A DNA stretch of 64,000 nt, from assembly GCA_030684575.1 (NCBI GenBank), contig JAUXVD010000008.1:248001-312000 (forward strand), read 5' to 3'. The notes beneath the pieces are model-generated. The model ran no database searches, was not told the origin of the DNA, and was given only the letters and a program-made list of their open reading frames with translations. Source of the stretch: Nitrospirota bacterium (GTDB lineage Bacteria > Nitrospirota > Nitrospiria > Nitrospirales > Nitrospiraceae). This document shows, piece by piece, positions 33,389-42,600 of the stretch. Numbering within the stretch: position 1 is the first letter of the stretch; each line of letters begins with the position of its first letter. The position numbers were made by a program, and so were the translations under genes.

Positions 33389-35908
33389 ATGTTAGCGTAT
33401 TTTTTTAATCGACCCCTCCCGCCAGGGCTCGAGGGATTGGCTGAACTCGCACTCGATCTTCGTTGGACCTGGAGCCACGCGACCGACCGGCTGTGGGAAC
33501 GGCTGGATCCCGAGGCCTGGGAACGTACCGGTAACCCCTACTTTATCTTGCAGAGTGTCTCGCAAGCCCGTTTGGAAGAGGCCGCCGGGGATCCGGAGTT
33601 CGCAGCGGAACTGCGAACATGGCTCGCGCAGCGGCAGCGCTATTTGCAAGACCCCGGCTGGTTCGGACGTGAGCGAGGCGCACGAGGCCCGAAAGGGATT
33701 GCCTATTTCAGTATGGAGTTCGGGCTGGGAGAAGCGCTGCCGATCTATTCGGGAGGCCTGGGTATTCTGGCGGGTGACTTCCTGAAAACCGCAAGCGACT
33801 TAGGGGTACCGGTCGTCGGGATCGGCCTCCTGTACCAACAGGGATACTTTCGGCAAATCCTGGATCCTGATGGCCGGCAAGGCGAGGCCTTTCCGTATAA
33901 CGATCCCATGACACTCCCTATCACGCCGACGCCTGATCGCGAAGGAGGCTGGCTGCGAATCCGCTTGGAATTGCCGGGACGGGCCATTCTCTTGCGGGTC
34001 TGGCAGGCACGGGTGGGTAAAGTAACCTTGTACTTATTGGATAGCAACGACCTGCTCAATAGCCCTCCTGACCGCGGCGCCACGGCACATCTCTATCCCA
34101 GTGATGAGCGGATGCGCCTGACGCAGGAGATCATTCTCGGGATCGGAGGGTGGCGCGTGCTCGAAGAGCTCGGCCTCGATGTCGAGATCTGCCACCTCAA
34201 CGAGGGTCATGCCGCCTTTGCGGTGCTGGCGCGTTCCCTCAGCTTCATGCGCCGGACGGGGCATCCGTTCCCGGTGGCGCTCAGGGCTACCAGAGCCGGC
34301 AACGTGTTCACCACTCATACGCCGGTCGAAGCTGCGTTCGACCGGTTTTCCCACGAGCTCATTCGCCCGTATGCCGCGCATCTTGCGGATCTGGTCCAGG
34401 TGCCGATGGACGATCTGCTCGCGTTGGGACGTAAGGATCCACGCGACCGGAACGAGCCTTTCAACATGGCCTTTTTAGCGATGCGAGGGAGCGGCTCGGT
34501 CAATGGAGTCAGTCGGCTCCATGGCGCCGTCAGCCGGGGAATTTTTCAGTCGCTCTTTCCCGGCTGGCCGTCGTCCGAGGTCCCGATCGGACATGTGACA
34601 AACGGCGTGCATATGCCCTCCTGGGATTCACGCGAGGCGGATGCATTGTGGACCGGGACCTGCGGCAAAGAACGATGGCTGGGCAGGCTCGATGAAATGT
34701 GCGCCTCCATCGGTCAGGTGAGTGACGACGACTTGTGGTCGATTCGCGCATCCGAGCGATATGCCCTGATTCGATACACCCGCCGCCGGTTGGTTCGCCA
34801 GATGCGGGAACGGGGTGCGGCGGCAGAGCATGTCCGACTGGCGGAACAGATCCTGGACCCCAATACGATCACCTTGGGTTTTGCCAGACGGTTCGCCTCG
34901 TACAAACGTCCGACCCTCATGCTGCAGGATCCGGATCGGCTTGCACGGCTGCTCTGCCATCCGGACCGTCCCGTCCAGTTGATCGTGGCCGGCAAGGCGC
35001 ACCCTCATGATGAGGAAGGTAAACGTCTGGTGCACGAGCTGACTCGCTTCTCGACACGAGCGGATATCTGGAGTCGGATCGTGTTCCTGGAGGACTACGA
35101 TATGACGTTGGCGCAGTACCTCGTGGCCGGCATCGATGTCTGGCTCAATACTCCCAGGAGGCCGTGGGAGGCCTGCGGAACCAGCGGGATGAAGGTGCTG
35201 GTCAATGGAGGCCTCAACCTATCGGAGCTGGACGGATGGTGGGCCGAGGCCTATGCGCCGGAGGTGGGCTGGGCATTGGGCGACGGTCGGGAGCATCCTG
35301 AACCGGAGTACGATGCGGTGGAAGCCACGAAGCTCTACGAGCTGTTGGAGCAGCAAGTCGTCCCGGAGTTTTACGATCGAGATCATGCCGGGATTCCACA
35401 TGCGTGGCTGACGCGTATCCGGGCGAGCATGTCACGCCTCACCCCGCAGTTCAGCAGCAACCGGATGGTGCGCGAGTATGTGGATACGATCTATTCCGCA
35501 GCGAGTGTGTCGGTGGGACGTCGTCTCGAAAACGGGGGTAAGCTGGCGGCTGAATTAGAAGCCTGGCATGCCAGGGTAGGACAAGGTTGGAGAGAGATCC
35601 GGTTCGGCGACCTCCAGATCACCAGCCAGGGGAACCACTGGCACTTCGAAGTGCCCGTCTATTTCGGGGACCTTGAGCCCGACCAGGTACGAGTAGAACT
35701 CTATGCTGATCCGCTGAACGACGGAGACCGGCCCACGCACATTGCGATGCGACAGGTGAGGACGATCCCCGGCGCGGTACATGGGTATCTCTTCCAGGCA
35801 GAGGGCCCCTCCACACGTCCCGCGAACCATTTCACGCCCCGCATTGTGCCCTTTCATCCTGAGGCCATGGTGCCGCTGGAGGAGTCACTCATCCTATGGA
35901 AACAGTGA
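33389..35908 (+). CDS. glgP: Alpha-glucan (glycogen) phosphorylase
   Basis: This enzyme releases glucose 1-phosphate from glycogen or maltodextrin using phosphate and pyridoxal phosphate. The 839 residues start with the DUF3417-type N-terminal region (ELALDLRWTWSHATDRLW), found in the short bacterial and archaeal phosphorylase group, and contain the cofactor lysine in EACGTSGMKVLVNGG. EFGLGEALPIYSGGLGILAGD and the catalytic region are complete. ATG at 33389 follows an AGGGAG site; a GTG at 33365 is in frame without one. Released sugar phosphate could feed the phosphoketolase route encoded at 5.9 kb. Confidence 0.92.
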   Translation: MLAYFFNRPLPPGLEGLAELALDLRWTWSHATDRLWERLDPEAWERTGNPYFILQSVSQARLEEAAGDPEFAAELRTWLAQRQRYLQDPGWFGRERGARGPKGIAYFSMEFGLGEALPIYSGGLGILAGDFLKTASDLGVPVVGIGLLYQQGYFRQILDPDGRQGEAFPYNDPMTLPITPTPDREGGWLRIRLELPGRAILLRVWQARVGKVTLYLLDSNDLLNSPPDRGATAHLYPSDERMRLTQEIILGIGGWRVLEELGLDVEICHLNEGHAAFAVLARSLSFMRRTGHPFPVALRATRAGNVFTTHTPVEAAFDRFSHELIRPYAAHLADLVQVPMDDLLALGRKDPRDRNEPFNMAFLAMRGSGSVNGVSRLHGAVSRGIFQSLFPGWPSSEVPIGHVTNGVHMPSWDSREADALWTGTCGKERWLGRLDEMCASIGQVSDDDLWSIRASERYALIRYTRRRLVRQMRERGAAAEHVRLAEQILDPNTITLGFARRFASYKRPTLMLQDPDRLARLLCHPDRPVQLIVAGKAHPHDEEGKRLVHELTRFSTRADIWSRIVFLEDYDMTLAQYLVAGIDVWLNTPRRPWEACGTSGMKVLVNGGLNLSELDGWWAEAYAPEVGWALGDGREHPEPEYDAVEATKLYELLEQQVVPEFYDRDHAGIPHAWLTRIRASMSRLTPQFSSNRMVREYVDTIYSAASVSVGRRLENGGKLAAELEAWHARVGQGWREIRFGDLQITSQGNHWHFEVPVYFGDLEPDQVRVELYADPLNDGDRPTHIAMRQVRTIPGAVHGYLFQAEGPSTRPANHFTPRIVPFHPEAMVPLEESLILWKQ

Positions 35909-36128
35909 ATGGTCCCTCGTCGTCACGAATCGAGCGCGTGAGCCAGCGAGGTGGTGAATGAGATGGCGAGACCTGCGTTTTTTGATGAGCGGCTTGAACA
36001 GCCCCGTGGTCCACACAATGGGATCATGCCGGAGTAGAGAAAAAATCCGTCGAGACATGGGTGAACACGTGTTTGCAGGAAGGCCAAGGACCGTGCAACG
36101 AAGACAATGCCGGGAACGCAGTACCGCG

Positions 36129-36491
36129 CTAGCTGACCCTGTCAGCCGGTGCCACAGATCTGATATACGAGAGCACATCGAAGATTTGCTGGTCCGTCAG
36201 CTTGCCGCGAAATCCGTGCATGGGCGTATATAACGCACCGTTGGTAATCGTCACGAGCAGTTCCCAATCGGTCTTTGATCGCGAACTTTGCGATTGAAGA
36301 TTGGCTGGACGTACGATCAAATCCCGGCTGTCAGGACCGTTCCCGTCCAGTTTGTCTCCATGGCAACGGAGGCAGTTCTTTTCATAGACGACATGTCCGT
36401 CCTTGGGATTTCCGCGGGGGGTCTGCCCGATGGCCCAGGAGCTTCCCAACACAACCAAACATACCGCACTGATCACGCTCAGGATGTTCAT
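36129..36491 (-). CDS. Monohaem cytochrome c
   Basis: The 120-residue product has a cleavable signal peptide (VCLVVLGSSWAIGQ) and one haem motif, CLRCH, near residue 40, then HGDKLDGNG and a methionine ligand region TPMHGFRGKL, with a closing helix FDVLSYIRSV. It should be a soluble periplasmic electron carrier. It stands alone on the minus strand, 220 bases downstream of the phosphorylase gene, which converges on it; that gap shows no other feature. Confidence 0.86.
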   Translation of the reverse strand: MNILSVISAVCLVVLGSSWAIGQTPRGNPKDGHVVYEKNCLRCHGDKLDGNGPDSRDLIVRPANLQSQSSRSKTDWELLVTITNGALYTPMHGFRGKLTDQQIFDVLSYIRSVAPADRVS

Positions 36492-36539
36492 GCGTCATTT
36501 CTCCTTGGCTGGCGACGTGAGGCGGATATCCATCTGTTC

Positions 36540-37400
36540 TCAGCGGAGCACCAGGACAGGGGTATTGGCCCGATGGACGATTCCGTGCGACACACTGCCC
36601 ATCAGGAAGCGATCGAGTCCCCGACGTCCATGGGAGCCGACCACGATGAGGTCGTGGGTCGTTGCTGCGTCGCAGACCATGGTGACGGGATCGCCCAGGC
36701 GCACCTCGGTTGACACCGTGAATTGCGGGCTCGCCAGCGCCTGGGCGATGTCGTTCACGACCTGCTCAGCCTGCCGCTTACTTTGCTCGGCCCAGTCTTT
36801 GAGTCCCACGACCACATGCGGATCGACCATGTAGGGAGAGGGAATGACCGAGAGGATGGTGACCGAGACAGGGTTCTTGAAGGGGTGCGCGGTCAGCCAG
36901 GTTTGCAGACGAACGGCATCCTCGCGGCCTTCCACCGCCAGCAGGATGCGGGTGACCGGGCGGGCCTTTCCTTTGACGATGAGAGTCGGCACCGTGGCAT
37001 GGAGCAGGACGTGGTGCGAGACGCTGCCGGTAAATACTTCTGCCAGGCGGCTGCGGTCGTGCGTGCCCATGGCGATGAGGTCGGCCTTCACAGACGTTGC
37101 GCTGTCGAGAATGAAGGAGGCCGGGTGCTGGACTTCGCACAGGGTTTGAATGGAAGGCGTCTCAGCCGGCAGCAGGGTGCGGCAACGTTCAACGGCCTGT
37201 CGTCCGGCCTCCATCAAGGCATGACGGAATTCGTCGTACCCTTGCAGGTTGACGGCTTCGGCGACGAGGGGGTAGTGAAACATGCCGAGATCGACGCCAT
37301 GAACGAGGACGACCTCGTCCGGGCGGTAGAGCAAGCCGATCTGCTCCACTGCCGCAAAGGCTTCGTCCGACCAATCGACACCAACCACAATTTTCATCAT
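36540..37400 (-). CDS. Universal stress protein with two Usp domains
   Basis: Two UspA domains lie in tandem (residues 1-145 and 150-286), each starting with a KIVVGVDWSDEA-like or ILLAVEGRED strand. The G-2X-G-9X-G-S nucleotide-binding pattern is seen in MGTHDRSRLAEVFTGSVS and in VGSHGRRGLDRFLMGSVS. Tandem Usp proteins help cells survive stress and energy limitation. It is the last gene of a minus-strand set that also holds a phosphoribosyltransferase and a small winged-helix protein. A close paralogue is encoded at 38739-39596. Confidence 0.9.
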   Translation of the reverse strand: MMKIVVGVDWSDEAFAAVEQIGLLYRPDEVVLVHGVDLGMFHYPLVAEAVNLQGYDEFRHALMEAGRQAVERCRTLLPAETPSIQTLCEVQHPASFILDSATSVKADLIAMGTHDRSRLAEVFTGSVSHHVLLHATVPTLIVKGKARPVTRILLAVEGREDAVRLQTWLTAHPFKNPVSVTILSVIPSPYMVDPHVVVGLKDWAEQSKRQAEQVVNDIAQALASPQFTVSTEVRLGDPVTMVCDAATTHDLIVVGSHGRRGLDRFLMGSVSHGIVHRANTPVLVLR

Positions 37401-37426
37401 CTGGATGTCTCCCTGGTTCGTTCGTA

Positions 37427-38098
37427 TTACGTCCGCGAGAACGATGGCGATCTGGCGCGTTCGCGATGCGCCGCTTCCAGCAGGGCTAAGACCTGCTCAT
37501 CAGTCACCGGCTCGAAATCTGCGTAGAGGGCTCCGACGGACGAAAACGGCTCCGGTGTTGTGAGGATCACGCATTGGTCGACCAGTGGACATATGCGAGA
37601 ACTTATATCGCTCGGCGCGACAGGCATGGCGACAATCACACGGCGGGGAGAGAGGGCGGCCATGGACGTGATTGTCGCGTAGAGCGTCCCTCCCGTTGCT
37701 ATGCCGTCGTCGACGAGGATGACCGTCCGGTTGGCCAGAGCGGGGAGCGACCGTCCTTGGCGATAGAGCATCCGCTGCCGCTGAAGTTCCCCTTCTTCCC
37801 CCAGGACCAGTTCCTGAATGTCTTCGCCGGAGAGTCGACAGGCATCGGCTGCCTCCTGGTTTACATACAAGGCGCCCGTTTCGCTGACAGCCCCGACCGC
37901 ACAGTCCGGGTTATTGACGGTGCGGAGCTTGCGCGTCAGAAAGACTTCCAGCGGCAAGTGCAAGGCCACGCTCAGTTCGTAGCCGACGACTACCCCGCCA
38001 CGTGGAAGGGCGAGAACGACCGCGTTCGGATCGCCCCGGTATATCGCCAGCTCCTTGGCCAACAAGATACCCGCATGAGCCCGATCGCGAAATGTCAT
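37427..38098 (-). CDS. Phosphoribosyltransferase domain protein
   Basis: The 223-residue product has the PRPP-binding loop VILVDDGIATGGT near residue 125 and the family start LPRGGVVVGYELSVAL, a pattern seen in predicted phosphoribosyltransferases found with universal stress proteins. Its substrate is unknown. Its start overlaps the stop of the winged-helix gene (ATGA), and the universal stress gene follows 26 bases downstream, so the three should form an operon. A paralogue lies at 40949-41650. Confidence 0.87.
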   Translation of the reverse strand: MTFRDRAHAGILLAKELAIYRGDPNAVVLALPRGGVVVGYELSVALHLPLEVFLTRKLRTVNNPDCAVGAVSETGALYVNQEAADACRLSGEDIQELVLGEEGELQRQRMLYRQGRSLPALANRTVILVDDGIATGGTLYATITSMAALSPRRVIVAMPVAPSDISSRICPLVDQCVILTTPEPFSSVGALYADFEPVTDEQVLALLEAAHRERARSPSFSRT

Positions 38099-38316
38099 AA
38101 CAGACCCTCCCGTGCAGGTGTTGGCCTTACGATGTAAGAGCCCGGTCGTTGCTGTGTCAAGCAGACTTGCCCGTCACGACTCAACCGATCGACTTCGAGA
38201 AAGACCTGATTCCATGTCAGTCCTCGGCAGTTGGAGACGATGTCTTCCAGGTTGCAGCCGGACGAGCGGGTCATGACGTCCAGAATGGCGGTCGTGGTCG
38301 CTGATGACATTGCCAT
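38095..38316 (-). CDS. Small winged-helix-like protein, paralogue A
   Basis: The 73-residue product has a helical start and the motif TWNQVFLEVDRLSRDGQV, then a beta-hairpin-like ending (SYIVRP), which fits a minimal winged helix. Related proteins are encoded at 44540-44773 and 57891-58136. ATG at 38316 follows GAGG; alternatives at 38349 and 38310 exist. It heads the operon with the phosphoribosyltransferase and universal stress genes and may regulate it. The 291 bases upstream (38317-38607) show no other gene. Confidence 0.7.
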   Translation of the reverse strand: MAMSSATTTAILDVMTRSSGCNLEDIVSNCRGLTWNQVFLEVDRLSRDGQVCLTQQRPGSYIVRPTPAREGLL

Positions 38317-38607
38317 GAGAGCCTCTACTGTCGGTGCATGACCTGTCATGCTAAGTGCATCAGCAATGCCAGGTGGCGATTGCCGACGCGACCATGGTAA
38401 CCCCGCAATGGTACGGGAGTCTTGTTTGTGTTGAGAGATCTTGGATTGATCGCACTGGGGCATTACGGGGCAGAGCCGTGGCGTGACACTGTCGCCTCTT
38501 TCCGCATTGGGCGGCAGAGCGGGACTGGCGGGATGGCCGATGCGGACGGAGGTTCGAGGTTTTCTGAAATTCGAATTGCGCCTTTCCCGTGCAGGATACA
38601 ACCGTGA

Positions 38608-38732
38608 CAGGATGCTCAAACAGTTCGTCCAGCAAGGCCGCAGCCGATGAACGCACCGGAGGCGTAGCCTCTGGCTACGATGAGGATGCGTTCAAGGCGA
38701 GAACGACGCTGGCGAACTGTTTCAGCGTCCTG
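38608..38732. repeat. Type I palindromic repeat
   Basis: The ends CAGGATGCTCAAACAGTTCG and its near complement at 38712-38732 enclose CCAGCAAGGCCGCAGC and a GGCGAGAACGACGCTGGCG segment. It lies immediately downstream of the universal stress gene at 38739. Confidence 0.78.
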
Positions 38733-38738
38733 CCGCGC

Positions 38739-39596
38739 TTAACGGACTGCCAGCACCGGACATGCGGCCCGATGGACCAGGCTGTGCGACACGCTGCCGA
38801 GCAGGAAACGTGCGATCCCTCGACGGCTGTGCGACCCCACAATGAGGAGGTCGAATTCGGCCGCACGAGCGGCGATCGTCTGAGCCGGGTCGCCGCTCAA
38901 TACCTGGACGGACACAGTGGAGGAGGGGCCCACCAGCGCGGCGGCCGTCGTCTTGACCAGATCTTCTGCAGAGTGATTCGCGATATCCGCCCAGCGTTCG
39001 AAGCGTGCCATGTTGGAGGGGTCGGCAAGCTGCAGTGACGGGACGACGGTGAGAATCGAGAATTCTATCGGATCGCGGAATGGATGTGCGGTTAACCAGT
39101 CGCGAATCATCTGTGCGTCCTCGCGGCCTTCGAGGGCGATGATGGCACGGCGGATTCTCTTCGGAGGGCCTTTCACAATCAGCGTCGTTCTTGTTCCGTG
39201 GGCCAAGACCCGATGGGAGACGCTGCCGAGCACCAACTCAGCCAGTTTCCCGCGCCCGCGAGCGCCCATCACCACCAGCTCGGCGTCGGCCTTGTCCGCC
39301 TGATCGAGCACGATACGGGCCGGCGATCCGATCTCGCGCACCTGCGTGACGGCGATCCCGTTCGATGGGATTAAGGCGGAGGTCCGTTGGAGTAATTCCT
39401 GGCCTGCATCCATCATCGCCTGTCGAAACTCCTCGTACCCCTGCAGTGCGGCGGCGCCGGCGACAGCTGGATATTCATAGACACCCAAGTCCACCCCATG
39501 CACCAGAGTGATGGTCGTTGGATGAAATAAGAGGAGAGTCTGTTGAACGGCTGAAAATGACTGGTCCGACCAGTCGATTCCAATGGCGATGCGCAT
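38739..39596 (-). CDS. Universal stress protein with two Usp domains (paralogue)
   Basis: The 285-residue product has the same architecture as the protein encoded at 36540-37400, with nucleotide-binding patterns in MGARGRGKLAELVLGSVS and VGSHSRRGIARFLLGSVS. Much of the second half is conserved between them, so they arose by duplication. Type I repeats flank the gene on both sides (38608-38732 and 39625-39746). The start follows an AAAGGAC-like site. Confidence 0.9.
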   Translation of the reverse strand: MRIAIGIDWSDQSFSAVQQTLLLFHPTTITLVHGVDLGVYEYPAVAGAAALQGYEEFRQAMMDAGQELLQRTSALIPSNGIAVTQVREIGSPARIVLDQADKADAELVVMGARGRGKLAELVLGSVSHRVLAHGTRTTLIVKGPPKRIRRAIIALEGREDAQMIRDWLTAHPFRDPIEFSILTVVPSLQLADPSNMARFERWADIANHSAEDLVKTTAAALVGPSSTVSVQVLSGDPAQTIAARAAEFDLLIVGSHSRRGIARFLLGSVSHSLVHRAACPVLAVR

Positions 39597-39624
39597 AGCG
39601 CGGTCCTTTCCTGTCGACGCTTAG

Positions 39625-39746
39625 CAGGATGCTGAAAACGTCCGCCAGCGGCGTTCTCGCTTCACGAAGAGGCTCAACGTACCAACCAGTACGCCTCGCC
39701 TCTTCGCTCGCTGCGGCCTTGCTGGACGGCCTTTTTGAGCATCCTG
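39625..39746. repeat. Type I palindromic repeat
   Basis: The ends CAGGATGCTGAAAACGTCCG and GGACGGCCTTTTTGAGCATC are complementary apart from a few mismatches, around GTTCTCGCTTCACGAAGAGG and CGCCTCTTCGCTCGCTGCGG inner blocks that also pair with each other. This is the clearest example of the type I element in the window. It lies 28 bases upstream of the universal stress gene start. Confidence 0.82.
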
Positions 39747-39823
39747 TGGTTCTTCTAGCCACGGTGCTGCTCGGAACATTTTGGCTATTGTCCTTCTCAT
39801 ACACCGAGTTTTTCCGCAGCCTG

Positions 39824-40390
39824 TTAGAACAATGGATGGGGCGCGGTTCCGAACGGCAGCACTTTGGGTGTGTCGCCCACATTGCCCCGAATCCGCCAGC
39901 CGCCATGTTCAAAGGTCAGGTAATGCACTTCTTCATACCAGCTGTCGATCGGCACCCGGAGGCCGCTGATCTTCGAGAGGCCCGACAAGCTTCCCGTGCA
40001 GGTCACTTCGAGAATGGTGTTGGCGCCCGCGCCCACCTTGACGATCTTCGAAAAGAAATGCACTTCGCCGATATCGCGATATTCATCGAACAGGTTGGAC
40101 CAGATCTTCCGCACGTCCACCTGTTTCAACCCATGATAGTTGTACTGGGTGGCGTAGAGCGCCATGACGCCGTCCAGATTGCCCACCGCGACGGCGGCTT
40201 CGGCCTGATGAAACACATCCAGGATCTGCTTGACGGTGGCCTCATCCACTTCGACGAGCGCGCCCTGTGGAATGGACGTCGCCGCCTGACCCGTCGTGCC
40301 GGCCGCCAGGCTGAGTGCCGCGACCACGGCAAGGAGCCATCGACGGGGACCGGCGGACTGTTTCAGTGGCCTGCTGGGGTTGGCGATCAT
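39824..40390 (-). CDS. Exported NTF2-like (SnoaL-type) protein
   Basis: The 188-residue product has a signal peptide ending near TGQAATS and then a domain like the NTF2/SnoaL fold: TVKQILDVFHQAEAAVAVGN, DGVMALYATQYNYHGLK, and a closing YLTFEHGGWRIRG strand. The fold often binds small ligands or serves as an enzyme scaffold, and no catalytic residues are evident. GAGGAGAACC precedes the ATG at 40390. It is close to the BCAM0308-family gene, with a 23-base gap. Confidence 0.75.
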   Translation of the reverse strand: MIANPSRPLKQSAGPRRWLLAVVAALSLAAGTTGQAATSIPQGALVEVDEATVKQILDVFHQAEAAVAVGNLDGVMALYATQYNYHGLKQVDVRKIWSNLFDEYRDIGEVHFFSKIVKVGAGANTILEVTCTGSLSGLSKISGLRVPIDSWYEEVHYLTFEHGGWRIRGNVGDTPKVLPFGTAPHPLF

Positions 40391-40413
40391 ATGGTTCTCC
40401 TCAACGGTTGTGT

Positions 40414-40914
40414 TTAGCGAGTCCATGTGACCCGTACGAATTGTTCTCCCTGGTCGTAATGGACGTTGAACTCCCCCTCATAGGCGTGATGCAGGGTCTC
40501 ACCGATGCGTCGCGGAAGGTGCGTATCTGTGGTGGAGACCACCAGGGCCCCACCCTGCTGCTCGTATCCCATAACACGGGACAGGGGGTGCTGGGATTTT
40601 TCCTTGGCTTCGGTATTGTGGATCACTCCCATAATCTCGTCTTTGTGATCAACGAGAAAGGAACCACTCAGCGTCAGGAGCCCTTTGGGGTACTTGTCCC
40701 GAACCCTGAGACAGGCCGGACAGACGATCTCGTCGGCTTCCGCCGGCTTGGGGTTCCAGGTCCAGCGGCCTTTCTGGAACAGGGCGCCGCATTCGGTGCA
40801 GACCGTTGGCCCCTTGAGCTTGCCCTTTTGTTTATAGGTGTCGTGTTCGTGCTCTTGATACGTTTGGTCTCTGCGGGCTCCCAATCCTGACGGGATCTTG
40901 GCATGTGTAGACAT
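40414..40914 (-). CDS. BCAM0308 family protein
   Basis: The 166-residue product has a zinc-ribbon-like pair, CTECG and CPAC, near residues 38 and 63, followed by a C-terminal ferredoxin-like region (LHHAYEGEFNVHYDQGE). It matches the family named after BCAM0308 from the low-oxygen-activated (lxa) locus of Burkholderia cenocepacia. The function is unknown; a distant resemblance to NMD3-like zinc proteins is seen. ATG at 40914 was chosen because the frame further upstream has poor composition. Confidence 0.82.
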   Translation of the reverse strand: MSTHAKIPSGLGARRDQTYQEHEHDTYKQKGKLKGPTVCTECGALFQKGRWTWNPKPAEADEIVCPACLRVRDKYPKGLLTLSGSFLVDHKDEIMGVIHNTEAKEKSQHPLSRVMGYEQQGGALVVSTTDTHLPRRIGETLHHAYEGEFNVHYDQGEQFVRVTWTR

Positions 40915-40948
40915 ATCGGTCTGTGCCTTCCTTGGTGAACAAGAGATC

Positions 40949-41650
40949 TTACGGAGTTGGCGACGAGAGCATGTGTGCGAGCATCGACTCCTCGGACAAA
41001 TGTAAGTATTCAAGCACGTCGCGATCCTCGACTTGCGTGAAGTCTACGAAGAAATTTCCCACGGCGTCGAACGGGTCCGGTGTCATGAGTATCACCAGCT
41101 CGTCCACCTGTGAGCGAACCTCGTGGATCGTCGACGGGGGACCGACCGGAATCACGCCCACCAGGCGGCGCGGCTGCAGATGTCGAATCACGCACGCCGA
41201 AGCCATGAACGTCGAGCCTGTGGCGATGCCGTCATCGACCAAGAGTACCGTGCGCCCGGTGAGGAGCGGGAGCGACCGTCCCTGCCGGTACAGGTCCTTA
41301 CGCCTGGCGATCTCCTGCTCCTGGACATGGATCAAACGCTCCAGCTCATGCCGGGGGATACCGAACGAGTTGATCGCCTCTTGATTCAGATAATGCGAAC
41401 CCGTCTCGGCCACCGCCCCAATGGCATATTCGGGATTGCCCGGCGCACCGATTTTGCGAGTAATGAACACATCCAGCGGAAGGTGGAGGGCCAGGCTGAG
41501 CTGATAGCCCACTGCCACACCGCCGCGGGGAAGGGCCAGGATCAGCGCCGTCGGATCGTTGCGGTAGCCACTCAGTTTCTCGGCCAGCATCCGGCCGGCT
41601 TCTTCGCGATTATGGAACCTCACGCGTCTGTCTCCTGCCGGTCTCGTCAT
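40949..41650 (-). CDS. Phosphoribosyltransferase domain protein (paralogue)
   Basis: The 233-residue product shares with 37427-38098 the LPRGGVAVGYQLSLALHLPLDV start and the PRPP loop VLLVDDGIATGST. Such proteins commonly accompany universal stress genes but have no established substrate. It lies 34 bases upstream of the BCAM0308-family gene on the same strand, probably in one unit with it and the NTF2-like gene. Confidence 0.87.
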   Translation of the reverse strand: MTRPAGDRRVRFHNREEAGRMLAEKLSGYRNDPTALILALPRGGVAVGYQLSLALHLPLDVFITRKIGAPGNPEYAIGAVAETGSHYLNQEAINSFGIPRHELERLIHVQEQEIARRKDLYRQGRSLPLLTGRTVLLVDDGIATGSTFMASACVIRHLQPRRLVGVIPVGPPSTIHEVRSQVDELVILMTPDPFDAVGNFFVDFTQVEDRDVLEYLHLSEESMLAHMLSSPTP

Positions 41651-42328
41651 CTTCCACGGGCGTCGGTGGTGTGATGGATGCCCCTATGGGGGAACAGCAT
41701 GAACTCTTGCAGGAACAGTCTTGCATCGTCGGTGCCACGGGATGGTGTGCCGGATGGTCGCGGGAGAAGTGCGGTAGTACGGGAGTTTACAGATGTCGAG
41801 TCGGAGGAGCGAATTGCATGATCCGGTCAGCTGAGGAGTTTCGGGCCAGTGACACGTCAGGGGACTGTTGCCAAATACCTCAATGGAAGGAGGGCTCTGT
41901 GCCCTAGGTATTCCGTTGAAGGTGTGGATCCGGCACGAGGCCCCCACATTCAACGCAGCGTACTTTCCCTGCCCTGTGCTCCTCCTCCGTCACATTGTCA
42001 GAGATCAGGCGGCTATGGGTACAGGCGCGAGAGGGGCTCATGGAGATGGGCTGAGGGGTTCGTTCTGATTTGTTGAGGCTCACGGGGTACCTCCTGGACG
42101 GCACGTAGGGCTCACGAGCAGATGCGGACTAGCGTATTGCTCCGGTACCCGCAATGCAAGACCCAAAATATGGCTCCCTGAGCGGTCTCTCCGCCGATAC
42201 TGAGTGGAGGGACGTCGCCTACATGATTCATGAACAGGACGGCTGTCACTGCGGCCTTTCCTCACGCGGGCGTCCATAGTCGCGCGCTGGACATGTGTGG
42301 GAACCCAACGGTGTCCTGAGCCACTCTG
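41651..42328. other. 678-base stretch without a supported gene
   Basis: No frame here has a good start, ribosome site and protein-like composition. A minus-strand GTG frame at about 41904-41993 reads EEEHRAGKVRCVECGGLVPD, a small CXXC protein-like piece, but is too short and unsupported to call. It may hold promoters for the minus-strand genes. Confidence 0.5.
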
Positions 42329-42583
42329 TCAGGCAGACTGAATCTGACTGAGCACGTCCCGCTCCGCTTCGAGCCAATCCTCAAGCGCCGATCCGTCCCG
42401 GTATCCGCGCTCACAGTAGAGCGCATAGGCTCGTGCTGCGATCATGGCCGGGAGGTCATTGCAGGGCGACAGTGGCAGGACGAGAAATTTTTGCGCGGCA
42501 GGCTTGTTGGCGGTCTGCTGCTGCTGTTGGGGAGCCGGTGTCTTTTTGGCTTGTGTTGTCGAACGAATGTTGGCGGATTTCAT
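42329..42583 (-). CDS. DUF2934 family protein
   Basis: The 84-residue product has a disordered start rich in Q, A and P and ends in a DUF2934 domain with IAARAYALYCERGYRDGSAL and DWLEAERDVLSQ. The family is small and widespread, with no known function. An AAGGAGCA site precedes the ATG. It lies 17 bases downstream of the sugar-nucleotide gene on the same strand. Confidence 0.82.
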   Translation of the reverse strand: MKSANIRSTTQAKKTPAPQQQQQTANKPAAQKFLVLPLSPCNDLPAMIAARAYALYCERGYRDGSALEDWLEAERDVLSQIQSA

Positions 42584-42600
42584 GGCTTGTGCTCCTTGGA

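Noticed and set aside
41684-41953. Minus-strand frame of 89 codons in the 41.7-42 kb gap
   Set aside because: No ribosome site or protein-like pattern; unrelated to any known family.
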